From Nocardioides eburneiflavus (GTDB taxonomy: Bacteria; Actinomycetota; Actinomycetes; Propionibacteriales; Nocardioidaceae): DNA of 64,000 nt. The DNA lies in assembly GCF_004785795.1 (NCBI RefSeq), contig NZ_SRRO01000001.1, forward strand, positions 1,426,001 to 1,490,000, written 5' to 3'. The translations under genes and the position numbers were made by a program. The notes under the pieces were generated by a model, which made no database searches, was not told the DNA's origin, and was given only the letters and a program-made list of their open reading frames with translations. Of the stretch, positions 8,671 to 17,462 are shown in pieces (within the stretch, counting starts at the first letter, position 1; the number at the start of each line of letters is the position of its first letter).

Positions 8671-9351
8671 TCACCCGCCGATGGCGCCCGACTCCTCGAG
8701 TCTCTCCGAGAGAGCGCTCGCAGTGAGGCTGTTGTCGATGTGCGAGGCCATCAGCTCCGACGCCCCGGCCGCGTCGCCGGCCACGACCAGGCGCACCAGC
8801 TCGTGGTGCTCCTCGAAGTCGCGGGTGCGGTCCTCGCCCCCCGGCGGGAGCTGGAGCCCGACCCTGCGATAGCGGTCGGACTTGTCCCACAGGTCGTCGA
8901 GCATCCTGACCATCACGACGTTGTGCGAGGCGCAGTAGAGCGCGCGGTGCACCTCGCGGTGCGCAGCCAGGGCGGCCGCGCCCCACCGGCGCGTGACCGG
9001 GCGGAGCCGCGTCAGCGCCGTCTGCATGGTGGCGACGTCCTCGTCCGTACGCCGCTCGGCCGCGAGCGCGACGGCCGCGGGCTCCAGGGCACGGCGGGCC
9101 TCCAGCAGGGCGCGCGCATCGGCCAGGTCGAGCTCGGCGACGCGCGCGTTGCGGTGGGTGTCGAGCAGGATCCAGCCCTCCCCGCTGAGTCGGCGTACGG
9201 CCTCGCGCAGCGGCGTGATGCTGATGCCCAGGTCGGCGGCGAGCTCGTACTGCGCGAGCCTCGAGCCCGCCTCGAGCGTGCCGTCGAGGATCCGCCGGCG
9301 GATCAGGGCGTACGCGACGTCGGCCTTGCTGGTGAACACGGGCTCCGGCAT
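8671..9351 (-). CDS. GntR/FadR-family transcriptional regulator
   Basis: 226-residue FCD-type GntR regulator. The N-terminal winged helix spans about residues 8-70 (AYALIRRRILDGTLEAGSRL, then ITPLREAVRRLSGEGW). The all-helical effector domain (about 85-215) keeps metal/ligand histidines such as HREVHRALY and EEHHELV. It is divergent from a D-tartrate dehydratase gene, and the shared 86-bp gap holds two identical palindromes. It is therefore likely the ligand-responsive repressor of the dehydratase and of itself, with tartrate or a product as candidate effector. Confidence 0.88.
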   Translation of the reverse strand: MPEPVFTSKADVAYALIRRRILDGTLEAGSRLAQYELAADLGISITPLREAVRRLSGEGWILLDTHRNARVAELDLADARALLEARRALEPAAVALAAERRTDEDVATMQTALTRLRPVTRRWGAAALAAHREVHRALYCASHNVVMVRMLDDLWDKSDRYRRVGLQLPPGGEDRTRDFEEHHELVRLVVAGDAAGASELMASHIDNSLTASALSERLEESGAIGG

Positions 9352-9358
9352 GGACAGA

Positions 9359-9368
9359 TCTTATAAGA
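9359..9368. promoter_or_regulatory. GntR operator 1
   Basis: TCTTATAAGA is a perfect 10-bp palindrome, 8 bp before the regulator start. The flanks (A on the left, C on the right) are also the same as in operator 2. Confidence 0.7.
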
Positions 9369-9414
9369 CGAGTTGGCGACAGAGGTCGATCGGGGATACG
9401 GTCCGGTTCTCGCA

Positions 9415-9424
9415 TCTTATAAGA
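9415..9424. promoter_or_regulatory. GntR operator 2
   Basis: Second exact copy of TCTTATAAGA, 13 bp before the dehydratase ATG and 56 bp from operator 1. Position and identity suggest repression of both genes by one regulator. Confidence 0.7.
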
Positions 9425-9437
9425 CACGGAGGACCGC

Positions 9438-10604
9438 ATGAGGATCGTCTCCGCCCACGAGGGCGTCGTCCCGATCAGATCGTCGATGAGCAACGCCTTC
9501 ATCGACTTCTCGACCATGGACTGCTCGGTGCTGGCGCTGGTCAGCGACGTCGTGGTCGACGGCAGTCCGGTCGTGGGCTACGGGTTCAGCTCCAACGGCC
9601 GCTACTCCGCCGGCGAGATCCTGCGCCGCCGCGTCCTGCCGCGACTCCTGGAGGCCGACCCCGACGGCCTGCTCGACGAGGACGGTGGGCTCTGGCCGGG
9701 CGCCGCGTGGGACGTGGTCATGCGCAACGAGAAGCCCGGCGGCCACGGCGAGCGCTCCGTCGCCGTCGGCGTCGTGGACATGGCACTGCACGACCTCGCC
9801 GCCAAGGTCGCCGGCGTCCCGCTCCACCGCTGGATCGCGGACCGCTACGGCGACGGCGGGTCCGACGAGTCCGTCTTCGTCTACGCCGCCGGCGGCTACT
9901 ACGCCCCCGGCAAGACCCTCGGCGACCTCCAGGACGAGATGCGCGGCTTCCTCGACGCCGGCTACGAGGTGGTGAAGATGAAGATCGGCGGGATAGGCCT
10001 CGACGAGGACCTGCGCCGGATCGAGGCGGTCCTCGAGGTGCTGGGCGGTGACGGCTCCCGGCTCGCCGTCGACGTCAACGGTCGCTTCGACCTCGACACC
10101 GCGCTCGCCTACGGCCGGGCGATCGACCCCTACGGCCTGTTCTGGTACGAGGAGGTCGGCGACCCGCTGGACTACCGCCTCAACGCCACCCTCGCCGAGC
10201 ACTACCGCGGCCCCATCGCCACCGGCGAGAACCTGTTCTCGCTCCAGGACGCGCGCAACCTCGTCCGCCACGGCGGCCTGCGACCCGACCGCGACTGGAT
10301 CCAGGTCGACCCGGCGCTGAGCTACGGCCTCGTGGAGTACGTCCGGATCCAGGAGATGCTCGCCCAGCACGGCTGGTCCTCGCGCCGCTGCATCCCGCAC
10401 GGCGGGCACCAGTTCTCGCTGCACATCGCCGCCGCCCTAAGGCTCGGCGGCAACGAGTCCTACCCGGGTGAGTTCCAGCCCACCGGCGGGTTCGCCGACG
10501 ACGCCGTGATCGAGGGTGGCCGGGTGCGCCTCGACGACCGCCCCGGCATCGGGCTCGAGGGCAAGGCAGCCTTCCACCGGGTGCTCAGCGAGCTGCACTC
10601 CTGA
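9438..10604 (+). CDS. tarD: D(-)-tartrate dehydratase (enolase superfamily)
   Basis: 388-residue enolase-superfamily enzyme. It closely follows the characterised D-tartrate dehydratase pattern: NAFIDFSTMD near the start, NEKPGGHGERSVAVG, VFVYAAGGYYAPGK, and the catalytic KxK in VVKMKIGG (about residue 182). Metal ligands follow in VDVNGRFD, WYEEVGDPLD and ATGENLFS, and the second base lies in CIPHGGHQ. The expected reaction is dehydration of D-tartrate to oxaloacetate. GGAGG precedes the ATG. It is controlled with the divergent GntR gene. No transporter is adjacent. I assign the specific substrate from motif likeness recalled for the Bradyrhizobium enzyme; other acid sugars remain possible. 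Confidence 0.85.
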   Translation: MRIVSAHEGVVPIRSSMSNAFIDFSTMDCSVLALVSDVVVDGSPVVGYGFSSNGRYSAGEILRRRVLPRLLEADPDGLLDEDGGLWPGAAWDVVMRNEKPGGHGERSVAVGVVDMALHDLAAKVAGVPLHRWIADRYGDGGSDESVFVYAAGGYYAPGKTLGDLQDEMRGFLDAGYEVVKMKIGGIGLDEDLRRIEAVLEVLGGDGSRLAVDVNGRFDLDTALAYGRAIDPYGLFWYEEVGDPLDYRLNATLAEHYRGPIATGENLFSLQDARNLVRHGGLRPDRDWIQVDPALSYGLVEYVRIQEMLAQHGWSSRRCIPHGGHQFSLHIAAALRLGGNESYPGEFQPTGGFADDAVIEGGRVRLDDRPGIGLEGKAAFHRVLSELHS

Positions 10605-10621
10605 CGGATCTGCTCCCGGGC

Positions 10622-10936
10622 TCAGTCCGGCAGGTTCTCGAGCACGGACCTGGCGGCTGTCACGATGCGCTGCGCCTGCTCGTCCGACAGCTCGCCGTCC
10701 ACCTGTGCCCGGGCGGCCTCGGCCACGAGCTCCTTCACGGCGACCCGGGCCCCGGCGTAGTCCCCGGACCCGACGGCCGCGTCGACCTCGTCGAGGCGCT
10801 TGCCCAGGGCGGGGACCTGCTCGCTCGGCACCGCCTCGTCGCCTCCGCACGACCCCAGCGCGGGCGCCAGGGCGAGCACGAGCGCTGCCACGGCCACCCT
10901 CCGGCGCGTCGACCTCATGTGGTCGGTGTTCCTCAT
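10622..10936 (-). CDS. Small lipoprotein, kinase partner gene
   Basis: 104-residue lipoprotein: basic N-terminus, hydrophobic core and lipobox ALGSC with Cys at residue 30. The mature part is a short acidic helical domain (RLDEVDAAVGSGDYAGARVA, ending SVLENLPD). Its ATG overlaps the kinase stop in TGATG, so the two are translationally coupled. The extracellular tail of the kinase has similar acidic Leu-rich text (ELVEPLRDLHDAVEG). This suggests that the two proteins evolved or act together outside the membrane. The function is unknown. Confidence 0.75.
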   Translation of the reverse strand: MRNTDHMRSTRRRVAVAALVLALAPALGSCGGDEAVPSEQVPALGKRLDEVDAAVGSGDYAGARVAVKELVAEAARAQVDGELSDEQAQRIVTAARSVLENLPD

Positions 10937-12183
10937 CAGCCCGTCCCCTCGACCGCGTCGTGCAGGTCCCGCAACGGCTCCACGAGCTCGTCCGGCGTGT
11001 TGCCCGGCAGGTCGTCGCCGTCGCTGGTGGTCCCCCCGGCGACCGCGACCACGAGGAGGAACAGCACCAGGGCGGCCACCGCGGCAGCAATGCCGCGCTG
11101 GGCCTCCGACGACCTCCTCGCAGCCCCCCACAGGGACGTCGCGTGCCTGCCCAGGGTGCGCGCGAGCGCGTCGCCCAGCCGGTCGTGCACCGGCCTCGTC
11201 GGTCGCGCCGGACTCGTGGTCGGCTCGGGCATCACCCGGGTGCTCGCGGAGGACGGCGCGGCCGGTGCAGGTCGTCCCAGCAGGGGCGTCGTGACGGCGT
11301 CCGGCGTCGACTCCACCGGCTGCGGGATGCTCCCCGGGGAGTACGCGCGCAGCCGCTCGGCCACGTCGTCAGCCGACGGCCGCTCCGCGGGATCGCGGGC
11401 CATCATCCCGGCCAGCAGCTCGCGCCACTCCTCCGGCAGCGAGTCCGGCACCTCCGGGTCCCTGTGCAGCCGCGCCGCGGCCGCCTCCGTCGCGGCGCCC
11501 GGGAACTCCCGGTGACCCGTGAGCGCCTCCAGCAGCACCAGCCCGAGGGAGTAGACGTCCGTCGCGCCCGAGACCTCGTCGCCCGTGACCTGCTCCGGCG
11601 CGAGGTACGCCGCTGTGCCGATGACGTGTCCGGTCCTGGTGTGACCCGCCGAGTCCTCCACCAGTCGCGCCACCCCGAAGTCCGCGAGCCGCACCCGCTT
11701 CCGCGGGCCCAGCAGGATGTTGCCCGGCTTCACGTCGCGGTGCACCACACCGTTGCGGTGCACGTAGGCCAGTGCCTCGGCCACCTGCGCACCCACCGAT
11801 CCGACGTCCTCCAGCGGCAACCCGCCGTCCCAGTCCTGCGCGACCCGCCCGAGGGTGCGACCGTCCACGAGCTCCATCACCAGGAAGGGGTTGGCGTCAG
11901 CGGCAGCAGCGTCCGCGGCGCCGGGGCCGGTGAAGCCGAACCCGGCGTCCAGGACCGTCACCAGGCCGCTGTGCGACAGCCGTGCCAGGGTGCGTGCCTC
12001 GCCGACGAAGCGGGCGCGGTCGGACTCGTCCCCGGCTGCCTCCCTCAGCACCTTGACGGCGACCGCTCGCCGCAGCGTGCGGTCCTCTGCCCGGAACACG
12101 TCCGCCATGCCGCCGCGGCCCAGCAGGGGGCCGAGCTCGTAGCGATCGCCCAGCACGCGCGGACCGGCGCTCGCGTCAGACAT
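10936..12183 (-). CDS. Membrane Ser/Thr protein kinase (PknA/B type)
   Basis: 415-residue eukaryotic-like kinase. Glycine loop LLGRGGMADVF, Lys in VAVKVL, catalytic loop VVHRDVKPGNIL, DFG in LADFGVARL and APE-like YLAPEQ are all present, so it should be active. A Pro/Ser/Thr-rich juxtamembrane stretch follows the kinase domain. One membrane helix (about residues 364-385, IAAAVAALVLFLLVVAVAGG) leads to a short outside tail of about 30 residues, with no PASTA domains. It probably senses something at the surface with the coupled lipoprotein. GAGGTGG stands before the ATG. Confidence 0.9.
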   Translation of the reverse strand: MSDASAGPRVLGDRYELGPLLGRGGMADVFRAEDRTLRRAVAVKVLREAAGDESDRARFVGEARTLARLSHSGLVTVLDAGFGFTGPGAADAAAADANPFLVMELVDGRTLGRVAQDWDGGLPLEDVGSVGAQVAEALAYVHRNGVVHRDVKPGNILLGPRKRVRLADFGVARLVEDSAGHTRTGHVIGTAAYLAPEQVTGDEVSGATDVYSLGLVLLEALTGHREFPGAATEAAAARLHRDPEVPDSLPEEWRELLAGMMARDPAERPSADDVAERLRAYSPGSIPQPVESTPDAVTTPLLGRPAPAAPSSASTRVMPEPTTSPARPTRPVHDRLGDALARTLGRHATSLWGAARRSSEAQRGIAAAVAALVLFLLVVAVAGGTTSDGDDLPGNTPDELVEPLRDLHDAVEGTG

Positions 12184-12335
12184 CCACCACCTCGCTCACC
12201 CAGCCACCCAGGGGGACCCGGCGCCCCGACCGGGAACCGCAGCACAACGTAGACGACTGCCGGTCGGTGCCGCCTCACCGGCTGCTGCCGCCATGTCCGC
12301 CGAGCCGTGGGCGGGCGATCGCCGCGACCTCGGCC

Positions 12336-12341
12336 TACGGT
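12336..12341 (+). promoter_or_regulatory. -10 box of a leaderless promoter (cutC)
   Basis: TACGGT ends 6 nt before the GTG start of cutC. Confidence 0.45.
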
Positions 12342-12347
12342 GTCCGG

Positions 12348-13076
12348 GTGAGCACCTTGGTCGAGATCTGCCTGGAGGACGTCGGTGGCGCGGCCCTCGC
12401 CGCGGCCGCGGGCGCGGACGCGCTGGAGGTCTGCGCCGGCCTCGCCGACGGGGGCACGACGCCCACGCTCGGCTTCGTGGAGCACTGCGCCGACACGGCA
12501 CCCGGCCTGGAGGTCCGGGTGCTCGTGCGCGCCCGTCCCGGCGACTTCGTCCACTCGCCGCAGGAGGTCGCGGTGATGGCGGCCGACATCGAGGCGACCC
12601 GGGCCGCGCTCGGGGGCTCGGCTCGCCTGGGCTTCGTCATCGGCACGCTCGAGCCGGACGGCACGATCGCGGCGGGCGCCGTACGCCGCCTCGTGGCCGC
12701 CTCCGGTGACGCCCCCGTCACCTTCCACAAGGCCTTCGACTCGGTGCCCGACAAGGCGGCGGGGCTCGCGCAGCTCGCCGACCTCGGCATCAGCCGCGTG
12801 CTGACCTCCGGCGGCCCGGGACCTGCACTCGACCACCTTCCCGAGCTGGCCGACCTGGTGCGCCGCGGTGGCGACGAGGTGCGGATCGCGGTCGGCGGCG
12901 GCGTACGCCCGGCGAACGCCGCCCGGATCGTGGCGGAGACCGGCGCGCGCGAGGTGCACCTGCGCGCGCCCGGGGCGGTGCGGCCGACAGGGGTGTCGAC
13001 GGGCTACGACGACGGGCGCCGCAGCGTGACGAGCGCCGAGGTGCTCGCCGAGGTGATGTCAGCGCTGGGTCGCTGA
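12348..13076 (+). CDS. cutC: CutC family protein
   Basis: 242-residue TIM-barrel protein of the CutC family, historically linked to copper homeostasis. Family motifs are present: LVEICLEDVGGA at the start, GADALEVCAGLADGG, VLVRARPGDFVHS, VTFHKAFDSV and ILTSGG-like VLTSGG. The copper role is not certain for actinobacterial members; a carbohydrate or aromatic C-lyase type activity has been discussed for the fold. The GTG start is chosen because the protein aligns from LVEIC and a -10 box sits 6 nt upstream. The last 18 bp overlap the convergent M81 gene. Confidence 0.85.
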   Translation: MSTLVEICLEDVGGAALAAAAGADALEVCAGLADGGTTPTLGFVEHCADTAPGLEVRVLVRARPGDFVHSPQEVAVMAADIEATRAALGGSARLGFVIGTLEPDGTIAAGAVRRLVAASGDAPVTFHKAFDSVPDKAAGLAQLADLGISRVLTSGGPGPALDHLPELADLVRRGGDEVRIAVGGGVRPANAARIVAETGAREVHLRAPGAVRPTGVSTGYDDGRRSVTSAEVLAEVMSALGR

Positions 13077-14612
13077 CCCGGAGGTGTCGCCGGGGAACAG
13101 GACGGCCTCCGCGAGCGGGTCCACGCCGGACACGTCGTCCAGCGGGAACATCGGCCGCCGGATCCGGCGGTGCCCCAGCCGGGCCAGGTCCTGGTCCACC
13201 CCGCCCGGCGTCAGCGCGAGCATCCAGTCCGCCGCCAGGTCGAAGAGCTCGGGCTCGAGGTAGCCGATCTTGACCACGACGATGTCGGCGCTGCGAGGGT
13301 CGAGGCCGAGCCGGGTGAAGTCCCGCTCGAGGTGGTACGGGCGCCGCCGGCGGGTGACCACCACGTCCACCGCGGGTGTCCGGACGACCACCTCGAGGTT
13401 GTCGTCGCCCGGCACGACCGCCACGACCTCGCCCGCCACGTCGACCGGTGGCGCGGGCCGGGCGTCGATCCGCGCCCCGAGGGTGAGGCGTACGTGGGCG
13501 CCCACCCCCGCCTCCGCGGCGGCGACGGCTCCGGCGCTGTCGGGGATCGAGGCATAGACGGCGCGCTTGCCGCTCGCGGCCAGGTCCTCGCTGGCGAGCA
13601 GCGCGGCCAGGGTCCAGGTCACGTCGCCGGCGCCGCCGGCGGTCGGGTTGTCGCCGGAGTCGGAGACGACGTACGGCCTGACCGGCGACGCGATCGCAGC
13701 GGCCAGCACCTCCTCGAGGGAGCCGGTGGGCGCCACGAAGCCGAACTCCTCGCGACGCGACCACAGCTCGACCGCGAGCCTGCTCGCCTCGGCCAGCGCC
13801 AGGTCCGCGTCGTCGCCGACGACCACGACGACGGCACCGTTGCGCGGCTCGTCGGCCCACGGGTAGCCGATCCAGATGCCGGCGTCGAGGATCCCGTCGA
13901 GCGCCTCGACCTCCGGCACCCGGGCGTACAAGCTCGTCGCCGGCTCCTGCCGCGTGCTCGTCATCTCGCCGGGCAGCAGGATCGGCACCGGCACCCATGC
14001 CTTCGCCGGACGCCTGCGGCCCGCCGGGAGCGTCAGCCGGTCGAGGAGGTTGCGGGCTGCGCGCTCCTTGGTCTCCTCCCAGTCGACGTGCGGGGCCGTG
14101 CGGTAGGTCGTCAGCAGGTCGACCGTGGCGGCGAGGACGCGCGAGACGTTGCCGTGGAGGTCCATGCCGCTGCTGATCAGGCAGTCGGGCCCGACCACGG
14201 CGCGTACGGCCTGCGCCAGGTCGCCCTCCATGTCGTCGAGGCCGACGACGCTCGCGGCTCCGTGGATGTCGAGGACCAGCCCGTCGAGAGGTGCCTCGGC
14301 CACCGCCGCCACGAGGCCGGAGAGGATCTCCGCCTTGAGCTGTGCGTAGTCGTCCGCGGGGATCGCGCCGCCCGCGATGCTGCGCGCCTGGAGGACGCCG
14401 ATCCACTCCGCGCGGCCCGCCAGCGACCCGCCCTCGTGCCAGAACTCCCACGCGTCGAGCACTGCGCGTCCGCGGCGCGGAGCGAGCATCGCGGCGGTCG
14501 TCAGCGCGGGGGAGAAGGTGGACGCCTCGAGGCTGATGCCGCAGACGGCCACGCGCGGACGGCGCGGGGCGGGCACGTCGCCGGGCACGTCGCTGCTCAC
14601 GTCGCTGCTCAC
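13059..14612 (-). CDS. M81-family metallopeptidase (MlrC-like)
   Basis: 517-residue protein of the M81 / microcystinase C family. Visible motifs: GISLEASTFSPALT near residue 25, LVLDIHGAASV with Asp-x-His, SSGMDLHGNVS, YRTAPHVDWEET and SDSGDNPTAGGAGD in the C-terminal domain. The Asp and His residues fit zinc binding. Substrates outside microcystin degradation are unknown; these genes often sit with peptide or amidohydrolase uptake genes, but none is here. The start region repeats SSDV/GDVP, matching a tandem GCACGTCGC-type repeat in the DNA, so the true start could lie some codons further in. Confidence 0.82.
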   Translation of the reverse strand: MSSDVSSDVPGDVPAPRRPRVAVCGISLEASTFSPALTTAAMLAPRRGRAVLDAWEFWHEGGSLAGRAEWIGVLQARSIAGGAIPADDYAQLKAEILSGLVAAVAEAPLDGLVLDIHGAASVVGLDDMEGDLAQAVRAVVGPDCLISSGMDLHGNVSRVLAATVDLLTTYRTAPHVDWEETKERAARNLLDRLTLPAGRRRPAKAWVPVPILLPGEMTSTRQEPATSLYARVPEVEALDGILDAGIWIGYPWADEPRNGAVVVVVGDDADLALAEASRLAVELWSRREEFGFVAPTGSLEEVLAAAIASPVRPYVVSDSGDNPTAGGAGDVTWTLAALLASEDLAASGKRAVYASIPDSAGAVAAAEAGVGAHVRLTLGARIDARPAPPVDVAGEVVAVVPGDDNLEVVVRTPAVDVVVTRRRRPYHLERDFTRLGLDPRSADIVVVKIGYLEPELFDLAADWMLALTPGGVDQDLARLGHRRIRRPMFPLDDVSGVDPLAEAVLFPGDTSGSATQR

Positions 14613-14716
14613 CCGACGATGGTGTCAAGGCGCGCCGGGCACGCGGTCGGCAGGCCCGTTCGCGGAGTGTTCACACACAGGTGGATCTCGACCGGTGACG
14701 CCGGGCGATTTGTTGG

Positions 14717-14722
14717 TAGTGT
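14717..14722 (+). promoter_or_regulatory. Possible -10 box of the cold-shock gene
   Basis: TAGTGT about 170 nt before the cold-shock ATG would give a long 5' leader, as is common for csp genes. No clear -35 box is seen. Confidence 0.25.
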
Positions 14723-14894
14723 TTGACCCGCAACAGGTGCAAGTTCCAGCAGGTAGACGCCCGCGGAGTTTGTGATCCAACGGCGTTTGTTCTTCGGGCC
14801 CTGCCAGCTCGTGAGTCTCAAGCGGCGTGTCACCGCATCTGGTGCGGGTCGCCGAGGTGGCGGCTCCCGCCCCTACAGAGGAGTAACGAGCACC

Positions 14895-15098
14895 ATGGCT
14901 CAGGGCACCGTTAAGTGGTTCAACGCCGAGAAGGGTTTCGGCTTCATCGCGCAGGAGGACGGCGGCGACGACGTCTTCGTGCACTACTCGGCCATCCAGA
15001 CCAACGGCTACAAGTCGCTGGACGAGAACCAGAAGGTCGAGTTCGACGTCACCCAGGGCCCCAAGGGCCCGCAGGCGGAGAACGTCCGTCCGCTCTGA
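14895..15098 (+). CDS. Cold-shock protein
   Basis: 67-residue single OB-fold cold-shock domain protein. RNP1 (KGFGFIAQ) and RNP2 (VFVHYSAI) are intact, so it should bind single-stranded RNA/DNA as an RNA chaperone. Length and sequence ([14 protein letters not shown] opening) match the CspA group of actinobacteria. GAGGAG stands 10 nt before the ATG. A strong hairpin follows 42 nt after the stop, so it is monocistronic. Confidence 0.95.
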   Translation: MAQGTVKWFNAEKGFGFIAQEDGGDDVFVHYSAIQTNGYKSLDENQKVEFDVTQGPKGPQAENVRPL

Positions 15099-15140
15099 TC
15101 GGCTGACGCTGGACTGAGGTCCAGATCTTGATCGCGAGTT

Positions 15141-15169
15141 CGGCCCTACCCCATAACGGGGTGGGGCCG
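15141..15169 (+). terminator. Terminator of the cold-shock gene
   Basis: Arms 15141-15152 and 15158-15169 pair over 12 bp (one T-G) around ATAAC. GATTCGTTCTC follows, only mildly T-rich. Confidence 0.75.
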
Positions 15170-15285
15170 GATTCGTTCTCGGGGCAGACTTTGACACGTT
15201 CGGGTCATTCCGCCCGACCGTGGTCGTCCGTCAGAATTGGTACGACCGCCTAGAGTCGAATGATCCAGGAGGAAGGGAGGGTGAC

Positions 15286-15447
15286 GTGCACGACCAGTTC
15301 GACGTGACCCTCGAGGACGGTGACCTCCTCGGCGAGGTCGAGCTCACCACCACCCTGATCATCGCGGCGAGCGAGTCCGAGGACCACCTGTCCCAGGAGG
15401 AGATCGACCGGCTGCTCGGGGTCACCCCGCGCAAGCCCCAGGACTGA
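15286..15447 (+). CDS. Small conserved-looking hypothetical protein
   Basis: 53-residue acidic protein from a GTG start, preceded by GGAGGAAGGGAGG. It reads MHDQFDVTLEDGDLLGEVEL and ends DRLLGVTPRKPQD. There is no signal or membrane segment. A good ribosome site, clear codon bias and an EEIDRLLG helix favour a true gene. An open frame runs 22 codons further upstream but without a better ribosome site. I do not recognise the family. Confidence 0.65.
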   Translation: MHDQFDVTLEDGDLLGEVELTTTLIIAASESEDHLSQEEIDRLLGVTPRKPQD

Positions 15448-15496
15448 CGCGCGGTCCGGACCCGGCACGGGCTCCGCTCGGCCACCGCTGCGCCGG

Positions 15497-16564
15497 TCAG
15501 CAGGTCGCGAAGAGCACCGGGCCGCTGGTGAGCTCGGACAGGACGTACGCCCCCTCGACCGGGCGCAGGTCCAGCACGACCTCGCGGCCCTCCGAGCCCG
15601 CCGCCTCGACCGCGAAGCGGTCGGTGAAGTCGCCGCCCTGCCCGGGCGCCGGACCGGCGGCCAGCCGTGAGCGTGCCTCGGCGTCCGCGGCGGCGTCGTC
15701 CTCGTCCTCCACCTGCAGCACCGCGCGTACGCCCCCGCTGGGGAGCCGCCCCAGCGCGTAGCCGGTGAGCGGGTGGACAGCGCCCGCCGCCGCGACGAGC
15801 TGGTCCGCCTCGGCCTGGGCGTCGTCGTCGGCCTGCGCCATCGCGAGGTGCTCGCAGGCGTACGCCCCGTCGTAGACCGCGGCGGCGAGCGGCTCGTCCA
15901 GTGCCTCGGCCAGCTCGACGAGCTCCTCGGGGCCGTCGCCGTCGATCCCGTCGACGACCTGCTGCAGGTAGGGCGCCTGGTCGGAGGTGAGGACGAGCCC
16001 CTCGTCGGCGAGCAGCGCGACGTGCTGGAGCTCCGGGGTCAGCATCGACCCGACGCCCGACAGCACGTCCGGTCCGCCCACCCACACGCCGTCCGCCTCC
16101 TCGGGCTCGGTCCACCCCAGGTCGACGAGCCGGTCGGCGACCGCGTCGACGTCGACGCCGTCGTCCACGCCGAGCACCTCCACCGCGCCGGTGCCCGACT
16201 GGGCGAACAGCTCCCACGAGACGCTGGCGGGGGAGAAGCCCAGCTCCGCCTCCATGACGCCCGCCGAGGTGCCGAGCGCCGACATCGGCGACAGGTCGGC
16301 GTCGAAGGCCGCGGCCATGAAGTCGTCCACCTCCTCACCCGACGACCCGGGCCCGACGCCGGTGTCCAGCTCGCGGCGTACGCCTGCCCAGTCGGTCCAC
16401 GAGAAACGGGTGGTGTCGGCCGGCACGAGGGACATGGCGCGGGCGAGCGGGGTCGCGGGGCTCAGCAGGCGCCACCCGACGAGGCCGCCGACCAGCAGCA
16501 CGAGGACGGCCGCGAGCGCCGGCAGCACGCGGGTGACCGCACGCGGGACGACACGATGTGGCAC
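15497..16564 (-). CDS. Membrane-anchored or exported hypothetical protein
   Basis: 355-residue protein with one N-terminal hydrophobic helix (VLPALAAVLVLLVGGLVGWRLL), then a large acidic outside domain rich in Ala, Asp and Glu with W/Y/G-spaced segments. No catalytic motif is recognised. The GTG start is chosen because GGCGAGGAG lies just upstream and the leader is basic. It is divergent from the Nudix gene (40 bp gap), so the two may share a control region. Confidence 0.65.
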   Translation of the reverse strand: MPHRVVPRAVTRVLPALAAVLVLLVGGLVGWRLLSPATPLARAMSLVPADTTRFSWTDWAGVRRELDTGVGPGSSGEEVDDFMAAAFDADLSPMSALGTSAGVMEAELGFSPASVSWELFAQSGTGAVEVLGVDDGVDVDAVADRLVDLGWTEPEEADGVWVGGPDVLSGVGSMLTPELQHVALLADEGLVLTSDQAPYLQQVVDGIDGDGPEELVELAEALDEPLAAAVYDGAYACEHLAMAQADDDAQAEADQLVAAAGAVHPLTGYALGRLPSGGVRAVLQVEDEDDAAADAEARSRLAAGPAPGQGGDFTDRFAVEAAGSEGREVVLDLRPVEGAYVLSELTSGPVLFATC

Positions 16565-16604
16565 GGGGCTCCTCGCCGATCGGGGTGGGTGTGACACTAC
16601 TTCC

Positions 16605-17462
16605 ATGGAGCCCCGCGACGTGCGCGCTGCCGGTGCCGTGGTGACCCGGAAGGGCGGCGACGTGCTGCTCGTGCACCGCCCCAAGTACGACGACTGGTCC
16701 TTCCCGAAGGGCAAGCTCGACCCGGGCGAGCACACGGTCACGGCTGCGGTGCGCGAGGTGGCGGAGGAGACCGGCCTCGACGTGCGGCTGGGGCCGGCCC
16801 TGGGTCCGCAGCGATACCGGCAGTCCAACGGGCGCTGGAAGACGGTCGACTACTGGACCGCGCGCGTGGTGGGCAAGGACGACGTCTCCGGCTACCGCCC
16901 CAACGCCGAGATCGACGCGGTCGAGTGGGTGCCATGGAAGGACGCCGCCCGGCGGCTGACCTACCCCTACGACCGCGACACCCTCGCCGAGGCGCGGCCG
17001 CTGAGGCGCCGGACGAGGGCGCTGGTGGTGCTGCGGCACGGCAAGGCGCGCTCGCGGGGCGCGTGGAAGAAGGACGACCGGCTGCGCCCGCTGCTGCAGC
17101 TCGGCGAGGCGCAGGCGCAGCGCCTGGTGCCGCTGCTGGCCGCCTTCGACGTGACCGTCGCCCACTCCTCCTCCAGCACCCGCTGCGTGCAGACGGTGAC
17201 GCCGTACGCCGAGGTGACCGGCTGGCCGGTGAAGCTCTACGACGAGCTCAGCGAGGAGGGCGCCACGGCCGAGGGCGTCGTGGACCTCGTCGACGCCCTG
17301 CTCGACGGAGGGGAGAGCGCCGTGCTCTGCACGCACCGGCCCGTGCTGCCGACCGTCCTCGACGCGCTCCGCGTGCCGGAGGTCAAGCTGGAGCCCGGCG
17401 CGATGCTCGTGGTCCACCACTGCAAGGGCCGGGTCGTGGCGTCGGAGCAGCTCCAGCCCTGA
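16605..17462 (+). CDS. mutT1: Nudix hydrolase fused to histidine phosphatase (MutT1-like)
   Basis: 285-residue two-domain protein. The N-terminal Nudix domain carries the Nudix box (G at about residue 36 through REVAEETGL). The C-terminal phosphoglycerate-mutase-type domain has VVLRHGKARS (catalytic His) and THRPVLPTV. This arrangement is that of mycobacterial MutT1, which hydrolyses 8-oxo-dGTP/GTP and diadenosine polyphosphates, so a role in cleaning oxidised nucleotides is expected. It is cytosolic, with a start near a TACTTC box and no good ribosome site. Confidence 0.87.
   Translation: MEPRDVRAAGAVVTRKGGDVLLVHRPKYDDWSFPKGKLDPGEHTVTAAVREVAEETGLDVRLGPALGPQRYRQSNGRWKTVDYWTARVVGKDDVSGYRPNAEIDAVEWVPWKDAARRLTYPYDRDTLAEARPLRRRTRALVVLRHGKARSRGAWKKDDRLRPLLQLGEAQAQRLVPLLAAFDVTVAHSSSSTRCVQTVTPYAEVTGWPVKLYDELSEEGATAEGVVDLVDALLDGGESAVLCTHRPVLPTVLDALRVPEVKLEPGAMLVVHHCKGRVVASEQLQP

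Noticed and set aside
13170..14726. 518-codon plus-strand frame antisense to the M81 peptidase
   Set aside because: Composition of a shadow frame (His/Arg/Asp-rich), while the other strand has clear family motifs.
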